Of a stretch of 64,000 bases of DNA, positions 20,318 through 32,044 are shown in pieces. A model generated the notes under the pieces. It did not search any database, was not told the DNA's origin, and saw nothing but the letters and a program-made list of their open reading frames with translations. The DNA is from Leuctra nigra. Taxonomy: Eukaryota > Arthropoda > Insecta > Plecoptera > Leuctridae. Each line of letters opens with the position of its first letter. The first letter of the stretch is position 1. The DNA is taken from assembly GCA_934045905.1 (NCBI GenBank), contig OW203765.1, positions 15,253,409 through 15,317,408 of the forward strand. Direction: 5' to 3'. Both the position numbers and the translations under genes were made by a program.

Positions 20318-22811
20318 ATGACGTTTCTTTATCATTACACGGACCCGGATGGAATGAAGGGAATCTACAGGCAAGGAATGATCGAGGCGAGTGGGCCAGA
20401 CGGTTTCGACGGTCCAGGAGTGTATTTCACAGAGATGAAGCCGCCTCCTGTGAACTCCGCAGAAGACATCTCGTTGAACAACTACGGACATTCCTGGAGA
20501 GTAGACAGGATTATGAGGTGGTTCAAGTTTGAGCTGAGGGAGTTACCAAGTGGAACAGTGAAACTTACAAACGCCGGAGACAGGAATATTTGGAACTGTC
20601 CAGTCAATGTACCACTTCAAGGTAAGAACAACGTTTTCTTAGAAGAATCTATTTACCTACCTACTGTGTAATTATTTGTTTTGGTTTTACGAAGGCTATA
20701 CAATGTCTATGGTTTTACACAAAATTTACCAAATCTCCCGGATAAATTGAGTGTTTGCGTGCATTGCAGTTAGCTGGTTCTTGCCCGTCCGTGTCGCCAA
20801 CGTTTCTCAACGATTAAAAGATATTTACATTTCACTCAGTTCTAATATTTCACGGTAAATGTCAGAGCAGTTCATTTATTGACTTTCAGGTACTTGACGT
20901 GCCAATCAAATGGGATATTGAAGAAATGTGAAATTCAACCATCAATATTTTAGAACCAGTTCCCGTTAGTGGGCTGGTTTTTAAACTTGGCGGCCATTCA
21001 ATTGACTACTTCATAAGACACGATTTGATAAAAATTGTAAGATTAACATGACGTGAGATAAAGAATGCCTTCTGATAACATCGCTTGGAGTTATGACGTG
21101 ATTACTGATATGACTCATTACTCATTAGTAATCAAGCTCAAGCAATTGTCATATCTCAATATCTATCAATTGCCAGCTTATTATCAAACAAAATGACTGG
21201 TGTCACATTAAATAAAAATGTGATTAGATGAACGCATACAATCGTTCTTACTATCTCTGAGGTACAGTTGCAAGGGTGTCTTCAGGATAAAATTTATGGT
21301 GGAACCGGACATAATTAAAAAATTATAAAAATTACAATGGAAATTATGGGTGGTTGTGGGCTCAGACCACGAAAAAATGTTCAGTCAAGGTCATTCGTTT
21401 TGGTTGAATATTGAATTGCAGCAAAACTACAATTATCTATTTAAGAGACTTTTTGAAATTTTAACTTAATTCCAAGCATTTTCGTACGATTTTGACAAGA
21501 TCTGTCATTTTTATGATTTTTTTTTAGTGTGTTTGTATTTTTTTATGCGAAGCCCTGATTTCGGGGGGGGGATAGCCGCGGCCCCCATGCTCCCCCCCAC
21601 CCTTTTGAATACGCTCTTGCACAATTGTCTTAGAAAGATGTTCTGTCAGTTAGTGAAATGTCTAAGACTTTAGAATTCACTTTGACCGACATTTTATCGA
21701 GAGCGAATGTGTTTCTTTATTTTCAATTGATTCTCTTCACTCTGTCACGTTCGCTTTGTCAAAATAGCTCATAGGTTCGTCCCTCCCTTGTCATACCGCT
21801 AATTAACATAATAATACCATTATTTTCTTTACGTTCGCAGGTCGTCGACGCATAGTTCTGTACCACTACACCAACGAGAAGGGTAAAAACGGAATCCTCG
21901 ATTCTGGCGTCAACAAAGCTGTCCGACCGCACGGTGGTCAAGGACTCGGTGCAACAATGCCAGTAGCTGTGTATTTCACAGGATTGCCACCGAGTGCGGT
22001 CAAGGAAGACCTTCTGTTCAACATGTACGGCACAAGAGACACATCTAAACAAGACCTCATGGAGAAGACGAAGTTCTGGTTCAAGTTCTATGAAGAAGAC
22101 ATTCCGAATGTTGAGAAGAGATCCACTCTCCAGAACAGGAACGAGTGGATCTGCAGAGAAGATGTGCCAATACATCTGTCGACATGTCCTGGAAACTTGC
22201 CGATGCGTGGGCGACGTGGACTCTCTCACAACACTTCAAGTTCGAACTCCCATCGTTACTTGACATTCGTTCCTGGACACAGTTCAAGAGTTGTTGTACA
22301 AAGAAGTGGCGCCCTCGCGCCCAATGTGCAGCCATCAAAGGCTTTAACTTCAACCTCCCAGCGTCATCTAATAAAAGTCACTGGGCACAGTTTAAGAGTT
22401 GGTGTACAAAGAAGTAGCACCCCCGCAAAAAATGTGCTCTCATCAAGGTCTACAAACACGAGCTCCCCGTCCACATTGACAACCGGCACTGGACATGGTA
22501 CAGGAGTTGGTGGTCACATAGGAAGCTACCCCGCGAAGAATGTGCTCCCGCCAAGCTCGAGCCGCTCAATCTCACGATCTGTCCCTGGTGCCAAAAACTC
22601 AACCCCACACGGTTACACACGATTCGGAAAGCAGCCTTCAAACAGGGTGCAAAAACCGGGTTGCATTGAACGCACTTTCACTAATTTTGCTTCATGCTTG
22701 CATGCTGTGCAAGCTTATGCAATATGTGTTGCAGTGATTCGAATGTTGCCGGAGATGGGGAGGGTTGTGGACTTGGGGCATGTTTTAGTTTTGGCTACAT
22801 TCTGTATCTGA
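20318..22811 (+). CDS. Two-domain HYD1-type ART-like protein, copy B (exons 20318-20621 and 21841-22811)
   Basis: Same architecture as copy A. Exon 1 ends at CAAG|GTAAGA after 304 coding bases, the 1219-base intron ends TTCGCAG, and exon 2 starts in phase 1. The protein is about 424 residues. Module 1 has LYHYTDPDG and GPGVYFT; module 2 has VLYHYTNEKGKNGILDSG and AVYFTGLPPS. The tail has three 36-residue-type repeats (HSSRVVVQRS, HSLRVGVQRS, HGTGVGGHIG), then GYTRFGKQPS and a hydrophobic C-terminus ending VLATFCI. The reading frame is open throughout. The intron carries a MITE (21271-21619). No signal peptide; probably cytosolic or nuclear. The N-terminal domain differs little from copies C and D. 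Confidence 0.8.
21271..21619. mobile_element. MITE with CAAGGGTG/CGCTCTTG ends in copy B intron
   Basis: The left end CAAGGGTGTCTTCAGGATAA and the right end TTTTGAATACGCTCTTG are imperfect inverted repeats. The flanks TACAGTTG and CACAATTG are a plausible diverged 8-bp duplication. The same element sits at the matching position in copy C's intron, so it was present before those two copies separated. Confidence 0.7.
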
Positions 22812-23152
22812 GTTGAAGCTATGATCCATTTGCCGGGAGAGGGATCGCATCACACGTACTCAAAGTTCGGTGACAGGCAAAGATAAACCCTGTTTAGCAT
22901 TGCCAGGTATAGGGCGGCCCTTGCTAGCGCGGGTTCAACTTAGCCTGTCACCGACCATAGCAGATGATCGTTTCTGCTTTAGTCGGAGAAACGCTCCGAA
23001 TTTCAGACATCTGCTAATAATGAATTATCAATTGGGAAACGCGCAGAAGAAGCTTATGAAGAAGGAATGTTCGTTTGGTATTGCGTTTTTTCGTGGCTAA
23101 ATTACATCTGTTCAGTTCTCAGCCAATTCGCTCTGTTTATACGAATGGCTAA

Positions 23153-23359
23153 TTCCCAGAAGGCGGTGTCGTTTGCAAACTGTCCAAGTCCAGCATAGGA
23201 GGAGTAGTGACGTTCTCGTGGATTGGTGACGTCGACAACACAGAATATGTAGCGGAATGGACGAAAGCGGATACACCTAGAACACCGAGCTCCAAGCACA
23301 CCCTTCCTAGTCAGTCAATTTGTAATGAATGTGTGACAGAGTGTTCAGTGCAGTTGTAG
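23153..23359 (+). pseudogene. Vestigial coding segment downstream of copy B
   Basis: This frame is open for 68 codons to TAG at 23357. It reads GGVVCKLSKSSIGGVVTFSW, then DVDNTEYVAEWTKADTPRTP, and ends in a Cys-containing tail (CNECVTECSVQL). Its start is truncated by a small deletion that creates a stop at 23150. It matches the segments after copies A and D and is the longest preserved version. It may be an old third exon of the HYD1 genes or a separate small gene; I do not recognise the family. Confidence 0.55.
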
Positions 23360-23423
23360 TGCAGTCGAGGGTATACTCGGGTATACGCCGTGAAGTACAC
23401 TATTTTTTACCTGAGCGTAGTTT

Positions 23424-25020
23424 TTGAGCGAGCGGAGCGAGCGTCACCACGGTACTCTTATGGCACTTTCTCTGTGTGTTTTTTTTTTTTTTTTTTTTTT
23501 TTTTGTCGGCACTGCCGAGATCAAACCGCTCAAGCAATCGATCTGAAATTTTGTACACATACTAACGTACTCTATGCGGTCCCTGGAATCGTTTTTGAAC
23601 GGGCTCCCGTGATTGGTTAAAATTTAAAAAAAAAATTCTTTCGATTGGTTGCATCAATCAATTTGAAATTTGGCAAAAACATTGCAACCAACATTGTACC
23701 CAATCATAAAAAGTTTCAGCCAAATCCTCCTATTGGTTCAAATTTAAAACCATTTTTCATGTGATTTTTGACATTTAAACTAGAACAGATTGACCAATCA
23801 ACTTAAAACTTCGCGTGGTCATTGGTACCAACATTTTATGTATTTTTGCCAATTTGCAGTCTAATCTGTCGTTATTTTCAAAAGTTTTGTCATTTTAAGG
23901 TCATTTTATTCCATAATCTTGAAAAATGTATACTAAATTGTCATTCCTGCCTTCTTTAAGCTTCTGTTCCAAAGCAAGGCCTGTAGAGCAGCCAAGCTAT
24001 CCACAATGTACAGTAAAATGAAAGCATTTTTGAGCTGGCGCATAAAATCGGATGCAGTACGAAGGCCAAATCCTCTAATTGGTTTAAGTTTAAATTATGT
24101 CTTCTGATTGGTCGACAATCAAAATGTTCACATTAAGTTCAAATTTTGCATGGTGATCAAGACCAACTTAATATTAAATTTTTCACATTGTAAGCCCAAT
24201 CAGTCAAGTATTAATTGTAATTTTACGAGTTTAGTATGGGATGTCACAAGAGATTTCTGGAGAAGGTATGTAGGTAAGACTTCACGACACAATGGATCTG
24301 TTATTCATCCAGAGTATTCAGTGGTCGAATTGGGGGGGGGGGGGATGCGGGGGGATGGCATCCCCCCATGGGGAATATATTGATGGTTCCATCCCCCCAT
24401 GGCTAATTTTTCTACTTCACCATCCCCCCATGAGAGATTAAAAATGCACTTCAGAACGTCTCAAAATTGATTTTAAAGTGTCAAAAAACCAAAAAACGCC
24501 CTGCGGGGCAAGGTTTTAGAGCATTCCGCTTACATCTTATTGGAGTGAAAACTGTGAAAAATTAAAAGAAAGTTGAAATCAAAATAACTACAACTCAGAA
24601 AGTCTCAAAATTGATTTCAAAGTATCAAAAAAATCAAATAACGCCATGTGGGGCAAGGGTTTTGGGGCATGCCCCCCACACCTTATTGGAATGAAAACAG
24701 AAAAGTGAAAAAAAATATAAAAATCAAAATAACTATAACTCATAACGTCTCAAAATTGATTTCAAAGTATCAAAAAGCCAGATAACGAACGCATGGCAAG
24801 TTTTGTTCCTCACTGCCCCCCCCCCCCCCACCCCCCGGGCAGAAATCCTGCCAGTACACCATCCCCCCATGGACTGACTTCCAATTCGACCACTGAGAGT
24901 ATTATGGAGATTTAAAAATTGCAGAGAAAATCGTCTTGTGCCGTGTCGTGCATCGTTACTATGGGGATGTTGCATGTTCTGTGCTCGCTCATCAACGCGT
25001 TACACTGAGCGTTTTCCTAG
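23424..25020 (+). mobile_element. H1 Helitron-like element with exact empty-site comparison
   Basis: The 5' end is TTGAGCGAGCGGAGCGAGCG. The 3' end has hairpin arms AACGC and GCGTT followed by TTTCCTAG, and the next base is T. The flanks GAGCGTAGT and TAAGTATTGGG are contiguous in the paralogous units at about 19475 and 52168 (GCGTAGTTATAAATATTGGG), so the insertion is delimited to within a few bases. The element encodes no Rep or helicase that I can see and hosts a hAT MITE. Confidence 0.75.
24319..24895. mobile_element. hAT-type MITE nested in H1
   Basis: The termini CAGTGGTCGAATTGG and CCAATTCGACCACTG are a perfect inverted pair. The 8-bp AGAGTATT precedes (24311-24318) and follows (24896-24903). 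The interior has three diverged tandem copies of a unit containing CTCAAAATTGATTT and a CATCCCCCCATGG hairpin word. It has no transposase. Confidence 0.9.
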
Positions 25021-25376
25021 TAAGTATTGGGATAAACGCTGAATACGGTTCACCTTCGTGTATCTGTAATAAGGGCATACTTGTTCCAAAAAATGTGTGT
25101 ATAAATATGTCATGAAGTTGTCAAAAAGAGATAAGGATACCGCTTTTTAAGGCTTTAATAAAACTTTTTAGTTTAAGAAAGTTTAAATGTTTTTGAACAA
25201 ACAATTATGATATGTTTCAAAAAATCACAATAAATTCTTGGAAGAAAAGAAGCATAATTTCTTATAACAAAATGCATTTTTCCTTGCGTTTTTGCGTTTG
25301 CTGATAATTTGTTTAGTATATATGACACAATTGACGTAATGTGTATGTCACGTCAAACCGTAAAGTAAAGTAATGT

Positions 25377-26966
25377 CATAGTATATTCATCTGCCTAGTA
25401 GCGTCACTTATAGCCAATTTAACATTGACGCGCTAGTTTCAAATGTCGACGGTGGCGTCCCAAGTAACCACAGCAGTAAACAGCACTTTACCATTCACAT
25501 TTGCATGTAAACAAAGCCTAGATTGACGTCTTTTTGCATAATTTCACTATTTACCATTAAATAATGCTGCTTGTGACATGTGACACTTAGTACACAATAT
25601 AAAATGGTATAGTTAGCTTCACGTTAATCAGTTTTTGTTGCAAAATACTGTGAAATTCGAAAGATAGAAGACATCACGGCGCGGCGCAGAGACTGGATGA
25701 AGGTTAGGTAGTAAGTTCATTCATTTTCTCTCCCATAAATTAACTGAGTAAGATGCATACTTTTCGTTTAAGTAAATTAATTATACCTATACTTTATCTT
25801 TGAACATAGATTTGGAGAAACAGTCCGGATTCTGATCTCGCCCGACAACTGACAGTTCGTGACGAAAGAAGAATGATACGACAGTCTTGGCAGAGGCGGC
25901 CTAGACTCCTGTCAACTCGATGCTACGAAACAGTTTGAATGCAGTTCAGTCAAACCTACGATCACCACACGTCAAACTGGAAGACTTAACACTCCTTCAT
26001 ACCTAGGTATATTGAACAATAAGTTTGACTTTCGCCAATACAAGCTGACAAATTGCAAGAAGAAGATTTCGATGTGAAGTGTTGTTGTTTAGTGTGTTGG
26101 ATGTCTGTGGTAGGAAAAGTGTCTTCTCTTTGTTTGGCTTGTATCTGTATATTCTGCGATCTGTAAGGTAGGCTAACTGAATAAACATTTATCTAAATCA
26201 CGGCTTGCACTATTCAATAAGAAAGTGACTTACCTACCTACCTATTTCTAAGTAGCATAGTTTTACCTCAAAACAATTTGATTCTAGTGAAATACTTTTT
26301 GATCACAATGTTGACAGTGAGTATCCAGATGTATATTATGTCTATATCTAGGTAACACATAGGTAGTGTAGTATGATATAATATCTAGGCATAATACCTC
26401 ATAGCTTTGGCACCTCAAATTGAGTTGTAATAGCATCCAAAGGTAACACTATTCTTATTGGGTGTGCATTTGCACATTAGTCTACCTCAAAGTGTTTTGT
26501 GCAAAGAGAGCTGTGTTTTATTTGGAATCTGAAATTAACTGTTCAATCATTTCTACTTGTGTTAATAAAGCCATGGAAGACACATAGGCATTGGGAATAA
26601 TAAAATAATGTATGTATTTTTTGTAATAGACTGACCAATCTAGGACCAACTGACTAAACCTGCTACAGTAACACTTGCCAATTATAATTGCATTTATAGC
26701 GTGTAATATCATTGAATGTAATAAATATTAAATAGTTATATCATGAGTTTTCTTTGAATTACAAAAATGATTTAATATCATAAATATTTATCAAACATAT
26801 TGCGAATTCACTGAGCCATTTGAATTTCTGGCGGCAATTTTTCATCCCATGAAAATGAGTTGCACTAAGATGGCTACTTGGGGCGCCACCATCGGCGCTG
26901 AAACCAGTTTCATCTCGGAGTGACGCTACTACGTGAAGAAGTGAACGGGCTGATCTTTATACTATG
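25377..26966. mobile_element. Long-TIR DNA element, about 1.6 kb
   Basis: The ends CATAGTATA and TATACTATG continue as an imperfect inverted repeat for roughly 110 bases (TAGTAGCGTCACT and AGTGACGCTACTA; GGTGGCGTCCCAAG and CTTGGGGCGCCACC). GTAATGT is present directly on both sides (25370-25376 and 26967-26973). Paralogous flanks without the element occur near 19767 and 52515. No transposase frame is visible. Confidence 0.8.
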
Positions 26967-27243
26967 GTAATGTAAAGTAATTTTTATTTCATTCATAAAG
27001 TAAAAATGACATTTCAGCGAAACGAAATTGGCTGCTGGTTATGCACCCTATCCTTGTTATTACAAATCATATGTCGCCTGCTAGGGTTAGATGATGAGTA
27101 AGCGTAGACTTCATCGGATGGTTCTGTAATACTGGGGATGGTAGTTGATAGGACGAGCGGTCGATGGTTCCCATTGTTACAAATTGATTAGATATAGATG
27201 ATACTACATTATAATGATTTACCACGTGCTACAAAATATGTTA

Positions 27244-28709
27244 CTAGGAAAACGCTCGGTGTAACGCGTTGATGAGCGAGCACCGACACGCACGACATCG
27301 CCAATCATAGCACGATCCATTCAATCAAAGATAACTAACTATACATTATTTATTACCAATTTTCCTTGCAACTTTTCATAAACACTCTGGATCAATTAAA
27401 TAACAGATTATTGTACTGATATTTTTCCATATATCTCTTTGGACAGATATTCAACCACTTAAAACAGCAATAAGTCTGTAATTCTTGACCGATTGGGCTG
27501 GAAATGTGTAAAATATGATGTTATCTAGTCAAAACGTCGTTTTCATAACTGTGCAACACAATCCATATCGTAAAATAAATTATTTTAGATACGGTATACC
27601 TGTATATGAAATACCTACATTACATTTTGACTACATTATGTATTGCAATATGATCTACTAAGAAAAGAATCTGTCTTACTTGATATTGAGAATAGCCATC
27701 TATAAACTTTGCTTTGCTACATAGAGCAACCCAGAATGCAGTGGAATTTCTGTTTTGAAATGTCATTTCTGACAGTTATTAAAACTGTCAATAAGTGCAT
27801 CTATGTTCTTGACTGGTAGGGCTGAAAATTTGTAAAATAAGAGACAATGTTGGTCTGAACGACCATGCAAAATATGAGTTTGATTGATCAGATTAATCGA
27901 AGACCATTTGATAGGTCAAATGGTGGTGTGGCTATAGGCCGTTTTAAATTAAGTATACAAATGAAAAATATTGGTGCCAATCCTTGCTAAGTTTTAAGTT
28001 GATCGATTAAACCTTTATGATTGAACGGTTCCTTGTTAATTTTAAAAAATCACAGGATTTCGTTCAAAAAATATACCTGGGACCACCAATATGATATGAT
28101 ATGTAGTGTGTGTACACAATATCAGATCAATCTGTTGAACGGTCATTATTAGTTTTATATCGTTTAAAACTTTCTGCTCTAACTACCTTGCCTTGTAGAT
28201 TCGAAGTCGCCGTGAATTTGACAGCCAACACGCAAAATGTCCCTAAAATGACAAAAACTTTTGAAAATAACGACAGATTAGAGTGAAAATTGGCAAAAAT
28301 ACCTTAAATGTTGGTACCAATGACCATGCGAAGTTTTTAGTTGGTCGGTCAATCGGTTCCAGTTTAAATGTCAAAAATCACAGGAATAATGGTTTCAAAT
28401 TTGAACCAATTGGAGGATTTGGCTGAAATTTTTTTTGATTGGGTACAATGTTGGTTGCAATGACTTTGCTAAATTTCAAATTGATCGAACCAACCAATCG
28501 AAAGATAATTTTTATAAAATTTGAACCAATGACAGGATCTCGTTCAGAAAAGATCCCAGGGATCGCATAGATTACGTTAGTATGTGTACAAAATTTCAGA
28601 TCGATTGGTTGTGCGGTTTGACCTGGGCAGTGCAGGCAAAAAAAACACAAAAAACACACAGAGAAAGTGCCATAAGAGTACCGTGGTGACGCTCGCTACG
28701 CTCGCTCAA
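27244..28709 (-). mobile_element. H1 Helitron-like element, minus orientation
   Basis: Read on the minus strand it begins TTGAGCGAGCGTAGCGAGCG at 28709 and ends GAGCGTTTTCCTAG at 27244, followed by T. Internal text such as the ATTTGACAGCCAACACGC block is shared with the LRR-2 intron copy. No coding sequence is visible. Unit flank homologous to HYD1 upstream sequence lies just left (27000-27122). Confidence 0.7.
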
Positions 28710-28756
28710 TAAAAACCTACATGATGTGAGGAGTGAACTAACAAGAAGCCTGGGCT

Positions 28757-29691
28757 CAGGCGCGTAGGAACTTCATTTTGAGTGGGGGGGGGGGGGGGGG
28801 GGGGGTCAAAATTATCGGGATCAATGAATGTGAGGAAAAGTAGACGCCGTTACAAGGGGGTCTGGAGGGCCCGCAACCCAAATTGCCCCGCAGGGCCTTT
28901 TTTGAATTTTTGATACAAAAGAATCGAATTTGAAGCTATTTTCGCATACTTTTCAAAGAAATGTACAATGTGTGAAATGCAATATTCTGTGGAAACTTTA
29001 GACAAATGTAATATATTTTGTAGCTATTTGTTTTTAGAGAATACCCATTGGCCCCGCAGGGAATTTTTTGAGTTTTTGATACAAAAGAATCGAATTTGAA
29101 GCTATTTTGGCATCCTTTTCAAAGAAATTAAAAATGTGTGATATGCAATATTCTTGGGAAACTTAGACAAAATGCATTATAATCTGTAAATTTTGTTATT
29201 CGATAAATCCCTAAAGAGAATCGATTATGAATCGATTTTGGAATTCCTTTGTATTGTATTTTATTTTATTTTATTATCATCCCGTGGACAAGTACATAAT
29301 ACATGTATGGGTATCGTCAAGTGTTGAGTAAAATGTAAGAATGTATGTACAAGTTATGAGAAAACGGTTGCAATAACCAATAAGCAATAAGGAAAATCTG
29401 TAAGTACCTATATGTTTTGGTATCATAGTGTAACGTGTAATTATTAAATTGTATTCATGAGGATGATCATGTTGGACAAACGAGTTATTGTCTCATTGGA
29501 TAATACCTCTGTTCAATTAGTTTTGCAAAACTTGGGAAAATTTTGAGAATTCAACCTCATAATGGAGCAAATCTGTGAATTTTTGGATCTCTTCATCAAC
29601 ATTTTTGTATATCTGGGGGTTATATCTGGGGGTGTCAAGATGAAAAGTGGGGGGGTCATTGACCCCCACTCCCCCCCTTCCTACGCGCCTG
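28757..29691. mobile_element. hAT-type MITE with G-run
   Basis: CAGGCGCGTAGGAA and TTCCTACGCGCCTG are exact inverted termini. The flanking octamers CCTGGGCT (28749-28756) and TTTGGGCT (29692-29699) differ at two bases and are read as an aged 8-bp target duplication. The interior contains a run of about 28 G near 28781 and two copies of a unit with GAATTTGAAGCTATTTT. No transposase is seen. Confidence 0.85.
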
Positions 29692-29931
29692 TTTGGGCTC
29701 TACTCGACTGCCTATTGCATGCTCCCGATGGTCGCATCAATAGATCTAGATGACACAGCTAATCACACGGTCTGATCGTGAGATCGGCTGAGCTAGCTTG
29801 CACGTAAAGCCTTGCAGTATAGATATTAGTGACACATGACATTCTAACTAATGTCGAATTACCGCTTGGTCAGTTCAGACTTCCAGTGGGAATATGTACA
29901 AAAAATGTACTTGTTACAGTTCCATCAAATC

Positions 29932-30200
29932 TTTAGCAATCATTCCGTTTCAATCGAATACCGATTTGACTTTGGCCAAGTGAACGTACTGTACCAACAT
30001 GGCTGCGTGGTGTTAACGCGCCTTTTGAAAGATCTTAGTCAATAAGGCGGCGGTATTAAGATAAAAATGAACGGTCAAAGCATTTATCTTCATGCAATTA
30101 ATCCCAAAGAAGATCTCATTTTCTGATAACGACTGATAGGTACAACGCAAATAATCAAGGACAATCAGATTCAGTCACACAAGTCTTTTGAGACTTGACG
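29932..30200 (+). promoter_or_regulatory. Upstream region and initiator of HYD1 gene C
   Basis: It has the conserved CATGGCTGCGTGGTGTTAAC block, then CTGATAACGACTGATAGG and a TTCAGTC initiator-like word with A at 30173, 119 bases before the ATG. The second GATA/TTATC cluster of the other copies is mostly lost here (ATAATCAAGGACAATCAG), a possible regulatory difference. Confidence 0.55.
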
Positions 30201-30291
30201 TCTATCAAACAGCAAGTTAGCTTCTTGTCAAAATACAGAATCACATCAGAAGAACAATCATCAACAGCGATTCATTGGTTAACACGTTGCC

Positions 30292-31990
30292 ATGACGTTT
30301 CTTTATCATTACACGGACCCGGATGGAATGAAGGGAATCTACAGGCAAGGAATGATTGAGGCGAGTGGACCAGATGGTTTCGACGGTCCAGGAGTGTATT
30401 TCACAGAGATGAAGCCGCCTCCTGTGAACTCCGCAGAAGACATCTCGTTGAACAACTACGGACATTCCTGGAGAGTGGACAGGATTATGAGGTGGTTCAA
30501 GTTTGAGCTAAGGGAGTTGCCAAGTGGAACAGTAAAACTTACAAACGCCGGAGACAGGAATATTTGGAAGTGTCCAGTCAATGTACCACTTCAAGGTTAG
30601 TACAATGTTTTCTTAGAATTAACCTACCTACTGTGTAATTATTTGTTTTGGTTTTACAAAAAAATTACCAAATCTTCCGGATAAATTGAGGGTTCGCGCG
30701 CATTGTAGTTAGCTGGTTCTTGCTCGTCCGTGTGACCAACGTTTCTCAACGATTAAACGATATCTAGTCAGGCGTTAGCTCGACGCTGCCAAGCACCGTG
30801 TCAATACGAGGTCTACTTTTAAATACGACGAGCTTACTACCAGCGACTGTTTACTACAAGCGCTTCACGCTCGTTTTCGGGGGGTCAGCTCGCATTCACG
30901 CAGCTTAAAATGGAAGTTGAAAACCATGGTTATCGGGTATATTTAGCCACGTTACAACACATACCAAATTTCAAAGAGCTGCGATCATCCCTTCAGGGTG
31001 AAAATTTGGTCTGAATCATGCGTGATTTCTTTTCACATACTACTGGCTTCTATGGCTGGCTACTGGCTGGCTACTGGCTACTGCCCACGGTATGATTGCC
31101 CCTCTCTGCAGATCGCATCGTTCGCTCTAGAGAGTTGAAATTTAGCAGAATCATAGAACCTATTTCTGGATGTTCATTTTTGCAAAAATCGATCAAATAT
31201 TTTAACAGGAAGTGAAGTTATCACAATTTTAAGTTTTAAAGTTTTAAAAGTCAAACGGGTCCACCGAGAGTTTTGAAATTTGACAACATTAAAGACAAGG
31301 TACTGCTAGACACTCACTTCAGGAAAAAATAAAAATTTCAAACCGGAAGTGGAGAAATTATCAATATTAACTTTCCGCCCTTCTTCTTTGATACTAAACA
31401 TCGGCTCCAATTTCCATCGGACTTATAGCTCAGTTAGGAAGGCAGCTGACTTCTACCCAATGCTTAGCGGGTTCGATTCCCGATCCATCCCGGAAAAACT
31501 TTTTTTTCACATTATTATTTTTTAATTTGTAAAAGCAATGATTCCTAGAAAAATGTTCACAAGAGAGGTACAGGGATGCTGTGTAGATCATCAAAATACC
31601 GAAACATCGCCATCGCGGCACATCGGTTGCCTACCGCGCGCTGCGATATTATCAGGGTCACATAAGCTGTTGCAAGCAGCAACAAGCGGCATACCGTTTC
31701 ATAATCACGCTCATAGATTCATATCTACACAGCGGCTCCGAAATAGAACAATTCGTGATCGAGCTCATCAACAGAATCGTGGCGGTTCAATTACTTTTCA
31801 AGAAACCACATTGTTCGGTGTATTATCTACAGCTTTTCATTTGTCAGAATTATTTAATTTAATATAAAATTGTATATAAAATTCAGATACATTACTTTAA
31901 ATACAAATTTAAAAAAAAAAAAGCTTGGCGCATTGAATTTGCACCGCCATGTTGACTTCTTCCTTCTTCTGCTTCATCATCATTCTTCCT

Positions 31991-32044
<54 letters not shown>

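Noticed and set aside
31426..31495. A functional tRNA gene
   Set aside because: A and B boxes are present, but the anticodon arm and acceptor stem do not fold properly; a SINE head or pseudogene is likelier.
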